Source: Dehalococcoidia bacterium (GTDB lineage: Bacteria; Chloroflexota; Dehalococcoidia; JACQUA01). From it: a DNA stretch of 44,951 nucleotides. The first letter of the stretch is position 1. Each line of letters opens with the position of its first letter. Shown here one piece after another: positions 1 through 7,401 of the stretch. The DNA is taken from the NCBI GenBank assembly GCA_030689845.1, contig JAUYHV010000317.1, positions 1 through 44,951 of the forward strand, written 5' to 3'. The notes beneath the pieces are model-generated. The model did no database searches and was not told the origin of the DNA. It saw only the letters and a program-made list of their open reading frames with translations. The translations under genes were made by a program, and so were the position numbers.

Positions 1-1
1 A

Positions 2-799
2 TATGCCCGGGAGAGTAAAACCGCGGTGATTATTGGGGCTGGACCCATCGGCCTTGAAACAGCAGCGGCTCTAACCAAACTTAAACTTAAAGTTACCATC
101 ATAGAAGCTCTGCCGAGGCTTTTGCCCAGGCAGCTTGACACTGCGGCAGCAGGATTAATGAAAAAGGAACTGGAAGAAAAATTCGGGTTTTCTTTTTTCC
201 TGAATTCCCAGTGTCAGGAAATCACCGGGAACGGGAAGGCTACCGGTGTCCTGCTGGCGACAGGCCAGGTAATCCCGGGGGATTTAATCATTGTTTCAGC
301 CGGAATCAGGCCGAAACTGGACCTGGCCAAAGCCATCGGTCTCAAAACCGAGAGGGGTATAGCGGTGGATGAGCACATGGAAACCAGCCGGAGCGGGATT
401 TATGCCGCCGGGGACGTGGCCGAATTTAATGGCATGGTCTATGGTTTGTGGCCGGCTGCTCAGCAGCAGGGAGAAGTTGCCGGTGTGAACATGGCCGGGG
501 GAAAACAGGAATACGGGGGGACCGTGCCCTCGAATGCCTTGTCCATCCTCGGGATTAATGTCATGAGCGCCGGGGACATAGACGTGGAGGGAAAACACCA
601 GGGCCTGGTTAAAGAGGATAAAGCTAACTATACGTACCGTAAATACGTTGTAAGCAATGACATACTTATTGGCACTGTGCTCCTCAACGATATCAGGGGT
701 GGTGGGGAGATTATGGGGGCGATAAGGCAGAAAAAGAATGTCCTGCCGTACAAAGATGCCATACTGCAAGACAGTTTCGACTTCAAAAGTTTAAGTTAA
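2..799 (+). CDS. NAD(P)H/FAD pyridine nucleotide-disulfide oxidoreductase, 3' part
   Basis: The frame is open to the left edge of the window, so the gene starts upstream and the N-terminal FAD Rossmann half is missing. What remains is the NAD(P)-binding half (AVIIGAGPIGLE, a GxGxxG nucleotide fold) followed by the second FAD contact motif (SGIYAAGDVAEF) and the C-terminal interface domain. This layout fits the NADH oxidase, nitrite reductase and NAD(P)H:rubredoxin oxidoreductase group of flavoproteins, which move electrons from NAD(P)H to small redox carriers. A rubredoxin-like gene begins 18 bp downstream, so the two are probably co-transcribed and may be redox partners (inference). Internal GTG/ATG codons near the edge are not true starts, because the conserved beta strand of the NAD fold begins before them. 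Confidence 0.85.
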   Translation, partial: YARESKTAVIIGAGPIGLETAAALTKLKLKVTIIEALPRLLPRQLDTAAAGLMKKELEEKFGFSFFLNSQCQEITGNGKATGVLLATGQVIPGDLIIVSAGIRPKLDLAKAIGLKTERGIAVDEHMETSRSGIYAAGDVAEFNGMVYGLWPAAQQQGEVAGVNMAGGKQEYGGTVPSNALSILGINVMSAGDIDVEGKHQGLVKEDKANYTYRKYVVSNDILIGTVLLNDIRGGGEIMGAIRQKKNVLPYKDAILQDSFDFKSLS

Positions 800-817
800 A
801 ATTATAAGGAGAATATC

Positions 818-934
818 ATGCCGGCAAAATGGCGTTGTAAAGTTTGTGGATACATTCACGTTGGAGAAGAGCCACCCGAGATTTGCCCTGTTTGCGGAGC
901 TCCCAAAGACCAGTTTGAAAAAATAGAAGGCTGA
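818..934 (+). CDS. Rubredoxin-like mini-protein (38 aa)
   Basis: A 38-codon gene with ATG at 818 and TGA at 932-934, preceded by AAGGAG about 7 nt upstream. It encodes MPAKWRCKVCGYIHVGEEPP, then a second knuckle CPVCGAP and a PKDQFEKIEG tail. Cys7/Cys10 and Cys23/Cys26 form two CxxC knuckles that would bind one iron atom. Only 12 residues separate the knuckles, as in the rubredoxin-like domain of rubrerythrins; classical rubredoxins have a longer spacing and about 52-54 residues. The PKDQFE ending is typical of that domain. A likely role is cytoplasmic one-electron transfer, possibly fed by the flavoprotein encoded just upstream. The strict Cys pattern, ribosome site and position make it credible despite its size. 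Confidence 0.85.
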   Translation: MPAKWRCKVCGYIHVGEEPPEICPVCGAPKDQFEKIEG

Positions 935-1146
935 AGCATTACCGGCTCAGGCGGCTAACCCTACATCCGGCGCCGCTTCTTTGTTGTATCCGGGCAATAT
1001 GCCTGAATATGTTGTCCGCCGGTCCTGACCTACGGGTTCAGGAAAATACCTGACCCGCAGGGTGTATCACTTGCTGTGCAGCAGCCATTGTTCAATTGGG
1101 TATCCCAGAGAGGCATGGGTGCGTGACGGGAAACAGACCTGGATTG

Positions 1147-1650
1147 TCAGTCAATGAACTCAGCGCCCCCGGGGGAATCGTACTGGTGCACAGTTCCATC
1201 GGGGTCGGCCGTATAGGAATACCTTGACCTTGTAATATGTACGTAATCGACCAGAACCGTTGTGTCACCGTTCCCCGTCTTGTCGTGGGCATAAAGGACG
1301 TAACCTTCTTTATCTCCGTCGGTATATGGTTCCCCGCGGGGGTCTTTAAATTTCCCCCCGGGGCTGTTTGTCCAGGATGATTTGAAATCCGGAAAACGGG
1401 ACATGTCGTTGGAGGCCAGGGTGGGGTCATCAACGGGGTTGGGAAGTATGGAAAGGTTGTTGTCTTGCATCATGCCCGTTACAGATGACTGGATGTTATT
1501 TTTTTCGACCTTCCTGATATCAGATTCCCCTCCTCCCATGAACCTGCCGATATTCGGTATCATCAGCGCCGTAAGAATAAGCAGTATAGAACCGGCTATT
1601 AATAGCTTGATAACCTGGAAACCCCGCTGGCCGGGGATTGCGTATTTCAT
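1147..1650 (-). CDS. Type IV pilin-like protein with Lys at position 5
   Basis: 167 residues. The N-terminus (MKYAIPGQRG, then FQVIKLLIAGSILLILTALM) has the class III signal pattern: a short basic leader ending in Gly, Phe as mature residue 1, and a hydrophobic helix of about 22 residues with a downstream Pro. Position +5, nearly always Glu in pilins and pseudopilins, is Lys here. The rest is a soluble domain rich in Gly, Asp, Ser and Thr with no recognised family. Glu5 normally neutralises the neighbouring subunit's N-terminus during assembly, so this may be a minor or tip subunit, or a non-assembling relative. No prepilin peptidase, ATPase or other pilus gene lies nearby. No clear Shine-Dalgarno precedes the ATG. 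Confidence 0.65.
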   Translation of the reverse strand: MKYAIPGQRGFQVIKLLIAGSILLILTALMIPNIGRFMGGGESDIRKVEKNNIQSSVTGMMQDNNLSILPNPVDDPTLASNDMSRFPDFKSSWTNSPGGKFKDPRGEPYTDGDKEGYVLYAHDKTGNGDTTVLVDYVHITRSRYSYTADPDGTVHQYDSPGGAEFID

Positions 1651-1890
1651 CTAATTTAGACTCATGAGTGTAGGCATGATTAATTATAGAGTTAAATCCC
1701 ATGGAAACATATACTGCGAAAGGATTATTTCCCGGCTACCTTTTGACCGCCAACGGGATTAGACCATGTATGGAGGGATATTGCAAGAAGCAAGTGGGAT
1801 TAGTATAGTTTACCGGAATATTGGAAAATATTTTAGCTGCCCGTTGCTTAATAAAACCGGTACAAAATTAAATAAAGGAGCCTTCCGAAA

Positions 1891-2346
1891 ATGCTTATGG
1901 TGAGACATATTCTAAACGGAACCCTTCCGTGGAAATCGAGGCTGCCGGAAAAGGCAGGAGATAACCATCCCGGGTCTCTGGAAGAATTTAAAGCGTTAGA
2001 ACCCATGGATGGAGTTGCAAGGGTCCACATTAAGTACCTGGAGGAGTGCGGCAGGCAGTTTTACAGGTACTGGTTGCCTACCTGGGACGAGGTGATGGCA
2101 GTGGGCCCGTTTCAGGGGAGGCTGCGCAAATATAAGTCCATACCTGTTATCATCGTAAATCAATATAAACGGCCCTACAGGCACGTCGTAGCTCTCAGTG
2201 AAGCTTTGAACGAACCGTACCGGAAATTCGGAATATTACCTGTGCTTTATTTTTTGTCGAGACAGGAGATGAAGGCTCTGGAGGAAACAAAAGCCCGGGA
2301 ATGGGAAATGACACGAAAGGTATCTATTCACTGGAAGAAAAAATAA
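1891..2346 (+). CDS. Hypothetical protein, 151 aa
   Basis: I do not recognise this family. The ATG at 1891 is preceded by AAGGAG about 10 nt upstream; a second ATG two codons later is an alternative start. The product is soluble, with no signal peptide, membrane segment or metal motif. It is rich in Lys, Arg, Tyr and Trp, has a beta-like stretch around residues 80-95 (KYKSIPVIIVNQYKRPYRHV), and ends in a charged, probably helical tail (MKALEETKAREWEMTRK). The adjacent genes give no functional clue. Confidence 0.5.
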   Translation: MLMVRHILNGTLPWKSRLPEKAGDNHPGSLEEFKALEPMDGVARVHIKYLEECGRQFYRYWLPTWDEVMAVGPFQGRLRKYKSIPVIIVNQYKRPYRHVVALSEALNEPYRKFGILPVLYFLSRQEMKALEETKAREWEMTRKVSIHWKKK

Positions 2347-2684
2347 CGTGTCTGCGGGGAGAATCGAGGTTGAAGGGAAAAGATGGCAGGGAACTTTAAT
2401 CGAATAAGGCGCAACTGGATTCCCGCCTGCGCGGGAACTATGTAGTACAATTAACGACATTCGCCAACTGGAGATAAAAAAGCAATGCCTGAAACTCAAA
2501 TCAACCTACCAATGTTGTGTCGGTAAGAAAAAGTTATAATAAACATGTCAGCTGGCAGGTTTCTGCGCTTTAACGTAGCTATTGTTTTTCAGGACAAAGT
2601 GTCCCGCTTTTGTTGACTATATGCAGATAAGACGGAAAAAAATATACACTGTCTAACTGAGACCAGTGAAGGAGGTATAATAAA
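2347..2684. other. Gene-free stretch with one short palindromic repeat
   Basis: No convincing gene on either strand. At 2415-2437 lies a copy of the hairpin found inside the MITE-like element at 4842-4981 (CTGGATTCCCGC, then a 4-nt loop and GCGGGAA), here without the element's terminal repeats. The rest is A+T-rich and leads to the ribosome site of the gene at 2685. Confidence 0.6.
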
Positions 2685-2933
2685 GTGGCGGTATATTCGT
2701 ATAAGTACAGTTACGAGGACCCGGCTAAGGGCAGGGAACTCTCCTATGAGCGGAAAGATGAGTTTGTAGATGTTGCAGAGATGGTTGATTCCCTTGTTGA
2801 AGATTTGGGCAAGATTCCAGGGGAGAACTATGTCGAAGTTGATATTTATGAGGGTAGGGTCCGCCTCCACGCCTGGTCTGATATCCCGGCAAGCGAAGCC
2901 ATAGTCCTTGTGAAAAAATTACGTGGCCTATAA
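2685..2933 (+). CDS. Small conserved-looking protein, 82 aa
   Basis: The GTG start at 2685 follows a strong Shine-Dalgarno (GAAGGAGGT, 8 nt spacing), so translation is likely. The 82-residue acidic product has Tyr-rich beta strands at the N-terminus (AVYSYKYSYED), a helix around residues 27-43 (DVAEMVDSLVEDLGKI), another strand (YVEVDIYEGRVRLHAW) and a C-terminal helix. This looks like a compact alpha/beta fold. I do not recognise the family and see no catalytic or metal-binding motif. It stands alone, with more than 200 bp on each side. Confidence 0.6.
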   Translation: MAVYSYKYSYEDPAKGRELSYERKDEFVDVAEMVDSLVEDLGKIPGENYVEVDIYEGRVRLHAWSDIPASEAIVLVKKLRGL

Positions 2934-3161
2934 AAATTCCGGAGTGTAACTCGTCAGCAAGAACGTGACACAGTCGGTCGGTTTGGTTAATTTTCCTTAT
3001 GTCTATCTCAGGTTGTTCCTCTTTTAATTTATATCATGTGAAGCATTCCCAGTTAACCTGAACAGTGGTGATGGGAAACATTACTATATAGTGGCAACCA
3101 ATAAACTACGCAATTCTTTAGTCAGGGACATCGTTATAAAGATAATCAGGAGGAAACATTT

Positions 3162-3383
3162 TTGGCCAGGCATCTGTCTGACTTTGGCTTTAGATTGATG
3201 TCTCTTGAGTTCAAACTGCGGGATTTCGTTCGGCCTCGGGATAGTATCTTAAAAGAGGTGGGAATTAAGACCGGGTTTAAGGTACTTGATTACGGCTGTG
3301 GTCCTGGTGCTTACGTAATCGCTGTCGCAGAACTGGTGGGGGGAACAGGTAAAATTTATGCACTGGATGCTTTATTTGGCTGA
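3162..3383 (+). pseudogene. Truncated class I SAM-dependent methyltransferase
   Basis: A TTG start at 3162 follows AGGAGGAAA at good spacing. The first 73 codons give a helical N-terminus and then the SAM-binding motif I (VLDYGCGPGAYVIAVAELVG) and the start of motif II (GKIYALD). Translation then stops at TGA (3381-3383), after LFG. Class I methyltransferases of this kind usually run to about 190-250 residues, so motifs II-IV are missing. I found no obvious continuation in the next 200 bp, so this looks like a deletion remnant rather than a single frameshift. The intact start region suggests recent loss. It is unlikely to be an active enzyme. Confidence 0.6.
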
Positions 3384-3572
3384 TGTTTCGGTTTCCGGGG
3401 TACCATCCCCCGGCATTTTCTTTTCTCCATCCAGCGGCAGCATTGTCTCCCGCTTCAACCTCTTTATGCTCTGAGGCTATTGGCAAAGGAATCAGGCGCA
3501 TCAGCAAGTTACCTGTCGCAGGCTAAGAACGGGGAAATCCCGGCATCGGAAAAAGTGTTAAGCATGGTAACG

Positions 3573-3601
3573 TTGCCATAAACACGAGTGAAGGCTATAA
3601 T
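3573..3601 (+). promoter_or_regulatory. Sigma-A-type promoter of tRNA-Gln
   Basis: TTGCCA at 3573-3578 and a perfect TATAAT at 3596-3601 are separated by 17 bp. Transcription would begin about 7 bp after the -10, some 5 nt upstream of the mature tRNA. Confidence 0.75.
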
Positions 3602-3612
3602 CTAACAGTCAC

Positions 3613-3686
3613 TGCCGAGTTGTGTAGTGGTAGCACAAAGGAATTTGGATCCTTTAGCCCAGGTTCGAATCCTGGCTCGGCAGCCA
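3613..3686 (+). tRNA. tRNA-Gln (anticodon UUG), CCA encoded
   Basis: The 7-bp acceptor stem pairs TGCCGAG (3613-3619) with CTCGGCA (3676-3682). It is followed by discriminator G and a genomically encoded CCA. The anticodon arm AAGGA/TCCTT closes a 7-nt loop ATTTGGA, placing TTG at positions 34-36, which reads the Gln codon CAA. The T arm contains GGTTCGAATCC. The D loop contains the GTGGTAGCA stretch. All arms pair without mismatch, so the gene appears functional. Confidence 0.93.
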
Positions 3687-3692
3687 ACTGGT

Positions 3693-4085
3693 TTATTCTG
3701 AGAGTCCTTTCAATCCCTTTCCGCAATCGGGACACAGGCCGTGGAAAACGGTGTGCCGGCCTTCTATGCAAAAGCCTTCCCCCAGTTCGCAGGCTTTTTC
3801 ATCAACTTCCTGTGGCTCCATAGAGAAATCCCAGAGGCGGCGGCATTCGCGGCAGAGGAAATGGCTGTGGTCAGAGGTGTTTCCATCGTAGCGGTTGAAG
3901 TCACCGGCGAATAGCTCAAGAACGTTCCTCTGCTGCGTCAGGAGGTTTAAATTACGGTACACGGTTCCAAGACTGATATTCGGCAGACTCCGGCGCACAA
4001 TCTGATAGAGCTCATCGCCCCTGGGATGAGTCTTTACTTTTTTTAATTCTTCGAGGATGATCTCCCGGGGTTTGCTGTACCTCAA
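3693..4085 (-). CDS. perR: Fur-family repressor, PerR type
   Basis: 130 residues with the Fur-family layout: an N-terminal winged helix (about 1-70, ending LGTVYRNLNLL) and a C-terminal metal and dimer domain. Two CxxC pairs (FLCRECRR and LCPDCGKG) form the structural zinc site. The regulatory-site residues match PerR rather than Fur: Asp in RYDGN aligns with Asp85 of Bacillus PerR, and Asp in RLWDF with Asp104, beside the conserved HSHFLC. PerR uses iron-catalysed histidine oxidation to sense peroxide. The gene lies 13 bp downstream of the peroxiredoxin gene on the same strand, whose promoter carries a Fur/PerR-type palindrome. This indicates an autoregulated peroxide-stress operon. Iron or manganese sensing cannot be fully excluded from sequence alone. 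Confidence 0.88.
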   Translation of the reverse strand: MRYSKPREIILEELKKVKTHPRGDELYQIVRRSLPNISLGTVYRNLNLLTQQRNVLELFAGDFNRYDGNTSDHSHFLCRECRRLWDFSMEPQEVDEKACELGEGFCIEGRHTVFHGLCPDCGKGLKGLSE

Positions 4086-4098
4086 GATTCTCCTTTAC

Positions 4099-4698
4099 TT
4101 AAAGCTCACTTCCGTGGGCTGCCAGGTACTCGGCCACACCACCGGTGGTGGGTTTCATGCCCGGCTTATCTTTTTCCCAGTTTGCCGGACACACTTCCCC
4201 GAATTTTTCGTTGAACTGTATTGCGTCAATTATGCGCAGGGCCTCATCGATGTTGCGGCCCAGGGGCAGGTTGTTGACGACCTGGTGCTGGACCTTTCCT
4301 TCCCTGTCGATAACGAAAGTACCCCTGAGGGCAACGGCATCTTCCACCAGTACGTCATAGTCCCTGGAGATGTTCTTGGTGATGTCCGATACCAGGGGGT
4401 AACGAATCTTGCCTATGCCGCCATTTTCCACCGCGGTATTTTTCCAGGCAAGGTGGGTGTAATGGCTGTCTACGGATACCCCGATAACTTCTGTATTGCG
4501 CGATTTAAACTGGTCCAGGCGGTGGTCGAAAGCGATTATCTCCGAGGGACATACGAAGGTGAAATCCAGTGGATAAAAGAACAGAACCACATATTTTCCC
4601 CTTAAGTCCGAAAGTTTGAAATCCTCTTTGATGCTGTCGTCTCCGAGAATTGCAGTGGCCGTAAAATCCGGTGCAGGTTTGTTTACCAGTACGCTCAT
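4099..4698 (-). CDS. ahpC: Typical 2-Cys peroxiredoxin (AhpC/Prx1 type)
   Basis: 199 residues with a thioredoxin-like fold. The peroxidatic Cys50 sits in FYPLDFTFVCPSE and the resolving Cys170 in GEVCPANW. The C-terminal tail (about 30 residues after Cys170) is long, as in the Prx1/AhpC class. The enzyme reduces hydrogen peroxide and organic hydroperoxides; the reductant is not visible here, and no ahpF or thioredoxin reductase is adjacent. ATG at 4698 follows GGAGGA. It is the first gene of an operon with perR. A promoter and overlapping palindrome lie immediately upstream, predicting induction by peroxide. Confidence 0.93.
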   Translation of the reverse strand: MSVLVNKPAPDFTATAILGDDSIKEDFKLSDLRGKYVVLFFYPLDFTFVCPSEIIAFDHRLDQFKSRNTEVIGVSVDSHYTHLAWKNTAVENGGIGKIRYPLVSDITKNISRDYDVLVEDAVALRGTFVIDREGKVQHQVVNNLPLGRNIDEALRIIDAIQFNEKFGEVCPANWEKDKPGMKPTTGGVAEYLAAHGSEL

Positions 4699-4723
4699 AT
4701 TTTTCCTCCGTATTAGGTGAATA

Positions 4724-4770
4724 AATAGTAATAGTTACTATTATTATACAAGCAATATTTCTATTGTCAA
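4724..4770 (-). promoter_or_regulatory. ahpC-perR promoter with PerR-type operator
   Basis: Read on the minus strand, TTGACA (4770-4765) and TATAAT (4748-4743) are separated by 16 bp, a near-perfect sigma-A promoter. Directly downstream and abutting the -10, positions 4724-4742 form a perfect inverted repeat (AATAGTAA-TAG-TTACTATT) with the size and A+T-rich character of a Fur/PerR box. A repressor bound here would block polymerase. Confidence 0.82.
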
Positions 4771-4841
4771 TAGTTCTTAAAAGCAATTTTATATTTATCG
4801 GGAGATTCAACTTCCAATCCTGAATTATTTTCTACATGTAG

Positions 4842-4981
4842 TGTAGTGTCTCATAAATAGCCTTACAATCTTTGTCATTCCGGGCTTGACCCGGAATCCA
4901 GTCTGTTGCTCTGGATTCCCGCTTTCGCGGGAATGACACCAATGGCGCCGCAAATTGTAAAGAGATATTAGAGACACTACA
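4842..4981. repeat. MITE-like element, 140 bp with terminal inverted repeats
   Basis: The ends are perfect 11-bp inverted repeats (TGTAGTGTCTC at 4842-4852; complement at 4971-4981), and similarity extends further inward (CTTACAAT against ATTGTAAAG). GTAG flanks both sides (4838-4841 and 4982-4985), a possible 4-bp target duplication. The core is a nested hairpin: GTCATTCC pairs with GGAATGAC, GGAATCCAG with CTGGATTCC, and each arm contains its own palindrome. No coding capacity. It lies between the divergent ahpC promoter and the gene at 5169. A relative of one hairpin arm occurs at 2415-2437. Confidence 0.7.
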
Positions 4982-5024
4982 GTAGAATGGTATCTAATTG
5001 AGAAACTAGAAAAAATAAAAAAAA

Positions 5025-5062
5025 TGTTATAATTCTTTATTCAAATTCACCGGGTAACCGGT
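5025..5062 (+). promoter_or_regulatory. Extended -10 promoter and small palindrome upstream of the MetE/UroD-like gene
   Basis: TGTTATAAT at 5025-5033 is a perfect extended -10 element; no good -35 is visible at the usual distance. Just downstream, ACCGG (5049-5053) and CCGGT (5058-5062) form an inverted repeat that could be an operator or a small RNA hairpin. Confidence 0.45.
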
Positions 5063-5168
5063 AATTTGGTATTTGCCTTCGTTTTAGGTAACGGACCATG
5101 TCTTTGAAAGTCAGAGGTAATGGAAGGCCTCACTGTAAAACAACGGCATTTCAAACGGCGGAATTATC

Positions 5169-6272
5169 ATGACAGATAAGTTGGATTTCCCAGGACTGTG
5201 CCAGACTACGGCAATGGGAATTATGCCACATACCGATATCGACAGGGCCTTGGAACTTGCCCTGGCAATGGATATACCTTTCTGGCCTCAGCTTCCCAGG
5301 GTAAGCTTTTACGAAGACATGTATGTTCAGGCATCCCAATTTTTGCCCGGAATAAGTCTGGATATAGCCCAGGAAAGGGTTAATTTCAATACCGAAGCTT
5401 TTATCTCGAAAATAGGGGACTACGAAAAGTCAATGGAAGCCCCGGAGGGGCTGGCCCTGACCAGGGAGTATTCCAGTGTTTACCACCGCTTTCTCGGGAT
5501 TGACCTCGCCGGCCACAGCTCGATACGCGGGCAGATGACCGGCCCTGTAAGTTTCGGGTTCAGGGTGATTGATGAGGGGGATAAGCCGATTATATACGAC
5601 GATTCAGTGAGAGTAATCCTTTTCGATTTTATGCAAAGAAAGGTGAATATCCAGGTCCAGCAGCTTAAGGAGAAAAACAAAAGGGCCTTTGTCTGGCTGG
5701 ATGAGCCGGGACTCGGGTGGGTATTTTCAGGTTTTACGGGTTATAACGATGTCCAGGCGACGGAGGACTACCGCAATTTTTTCCAGGGGATCGAGGGAAT
5801 TAAAGCCCTGCACCTGTGCGCCGCTATTAACCTTCCGTATCTGCTGGGGCTCGGGGTGGAACTGCTGTCTTTCGACGCTTATGCTATAGAATCGATGCCC
5901 ATGGGTTATACTGAAGCTATAGGTAATTACCTGAAGGAAGGGAAGGTTATAGCCTGGGGAATCGTGCCTACTGATTCCGACAATCTCAACAAGGAAACCC
6001 CTGATACTATCGCAGCCAGGTTGTCGGGGTACTGGGAAAAGGTAAATAAAGGCTCCGGGGTCGATGTGAAGCAGATTGCCGAGCAGGCCGTTATAACTCC
6101 GGCACGTTGCTGTTTAAAAAACATAGGTAAGGTCGGTGGGGCGGGGGAAACACCCTCCGGAGCGGAGGAGGGGTCTGCTCTCGGTACCATTGAAGAGTCC
6201 CTGGTCGAGAAGGCTTTTTCCTACCTTCCCCTGGTTTCCTCGATTTTGAAAGACAAATACCATATAAAATAA
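5169..6272 (+). CDS. MetE/UroD-superfamily protein, probable zinc-dependent methyltransferase
   Basis: 367 residues with the TIM-barrel pattern shared by uroporphyrinogen decarboxylase and the C-terminal half of cobalamin-independent methionine synthase (MetE). The start (TTAMGIMPHTDIDRALELAL) and the LPRVSFYEDMYVQ motif are typical of an uncharacterised branch of that superfamily. Likely zinc ligands are H215 and C217 (ALHLCAA), an acidic residue near D236 (LLSFDAY) and C314/C315 (TPARCCLKN). They match the His-x-Cys...Cys arrangement of MetE-type methyltransferases and argue against plain UroD activity. Core MetE proteins that take methyl groups from corrinoids are known in Dehalococcoides, which makes methionine or another thiol methylation possible (inference). 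The next gene, a DUF362 protein, is 79 bp downstream on the same strand. Confidence 0.72.
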   Translation: MTDKLDFPGLCQTTAMGIMPHTDIDRALELALAMDIPFWPQLPRVSFYEDMYVQASQFLPGISLDIAQERVNFNTEAFISKIGDYEKSMEAPEGLALTREYSSVYHRFLGIDLAGHSSIRGQMTGPVSFGFRVIDEGDKPIIYDDSVRVILFDFMQRKVNIQVQQLKEKNKRAFVWLDEPGLGWVFSGFTGYNDVQATEDYRNFFQGIEGIKALHLCAAINLPYLLGLGVELLSFDAYAIESMPMGYTEAIGNYLKEGKVIAWGIVPTDSDNLNKETPDTIAARLSGYWEKVNKGSGVDVKQIAEQAVITPARCCLKNIGKVGGAGETPSGAEEGSALGTIEESLVEKAFSYLPLVSSILKDKYHIK

Positions 6273-6351
6273 GTGTGGGGGAAATGGGAGGTCTCCAGGA
6301 CCGGTGAGTCGCTTTCATGTCTAATCCCCGGGAAAAGTAAAAGGTATAGCA

Positions 6352-7401
6352 GTGGCTAAACTTAAGGACAACAGGATTAGCAGGCGTTCTTTTATTAAAG
6401 GTATCGCTGCAACAGGGGCATTGGCAGTTGCGGGAATGGCGGGATGTAATGAAGCCGGGGAGGCCCCAACTATCGTTGCCGGCAATTCCGGGGAGGGAAA
6501 AATGTCAGAGATAGCTTTTGTAAGCACGGATAACAGGGCTGATGGTGTCGAAAAAGCGATGGACCTGGTCGGGACCGGAAAATTTAAAAACAAGACCATA
6601 TTTATTAAACCGAATTTTAACAGTGCCGACCCGACCCCGGGTTCGACTCACATCGATGTCCTCCGTTCCATCGTAAAACGGCTGTGGCAGGAGGGAGCTT
6701 CAGGGATTACAGTAGGCGACCGGAGCGGCATGGGGAATACCAGGAAAGCAATGGAACAAAAAGGGATCTTCCAGTTAGGGAGGGAACTTGATTTCGAAGT
6801 TCTTGTGCTGGACGAACTTCCGGAAAGCGGGTGGCAAAAGTTTACGCCTTCCGGCAGCCGCTGGTCCCAGGGTTTTTATATTCCGAAGGTATGCCTGGAA
6901 GTAGATGACATAATACAAACTTGCTGTTTGAAAACACACCGCTTCGGGGGGCACTTTACCATGTCTCTTAAAAATTCCGTGGGCCTGGCGGCAAAGCGGG
7001 TTCCGGGCGACGGCCACGATTACATGGGCGAACTTCATTCATCGCCGTACCAGAGGACCATGATTGCAGAGATAAACCAGGCTTACAAACCATCCCTGGT
7101 AATCCTCGATGGAGTCGAGGCTTTTGTCAGCGGGGGGCCCGATAAAGGAAAGAAGGTGGATTCCAACATAGTTCTGGCGGGGTCAGACAGGGTTGCCATC
7201 GATGCGGTTGGCGTTGCCGTTTTGAGGTATTTCGGTACCACTCCGGAAGTTGAATACGGCAGCATCTTTGAGCAGGAGCAAATCTCCAGGGCGGTGCAGC
7301 TGGAGTTGGGAGTGGACTCAGGCCGCAGGATATCCCTGGTTACCCCGGACAGGCAAAGCGAGGAATATGCTGGACGGATACACGGTATCCTGTACGGCTA
7401 A
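6352..7401 (+). CDS. Tat-exported DUF362 lipoprotein
   Basis: 349 residues. The N-terminus has a twin-arginine signal (ISRRSFIKGIAATGA, Arg11-Arg12) and a lipobox-like end (MAGC, Cys32), predicting a folded, probably lipid-anchored exported protein. The rest is the DUF362 domain: IFIKPNFNSADPTPGSTH, TVGDRSG, a CCLKTHRFGGHFTMSLKNSVGL region and DGVEAFVSGGP. DUF362 proteins often occur near iron-sulfur proteins, but their activity is largely unknown; no ferredoxin domain is attached here. Tat export usually implies a cofactor loaded in the cytoplasm. The start is GTG at 6352, with only a weak ribosome site. Its stop overlaps the stop of the convergent nrdJ by a few bases. Confidence 0.8.
   Translation: MAKLKDNRISRRSFIKGIAATGALAVAGMAGCNEAGEAPTIVAGNSGEGKMSEIAFVSTDNRADGVEKAMDLVGTGKFKNKTIFIKPNFNSADPTPGSTHIDVLRSIVKRLWQEGASGITVGDRSGMGNTRKAMEQKGIFQLGRELDFEVLVLDELPESGWQKFTPSGSRWSQGFYIPKVCLEVDDIIQTCCLKTHRFGGHFTMSLKNSVGLAAKRVPGDGHDYMGELHSSPYQRTMIAEINQAYKPSLVILDGVEAFVSGGPDKGKKVDSNIVLAGSDRVAIDAVGVAVLRYFGTTPEVEYGSIFEQEQISRAVQLELGVDSGRRISLVTPDRQSEEYAGRIHGILYG

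Noticed and set aside
296..769. Long minus-strand open frame inside the first flavoprotein gene
   Set aside because: Shadow of a gene with clear FAD/NAD motifs; its translation has no recognisable motif and no ribosome site.
4057..4605. 182-codon plus-strand frame over ahpC and perR
   Set aside because: Antisense to two well-supported genes; the apparent protein is their complement and has no family features.
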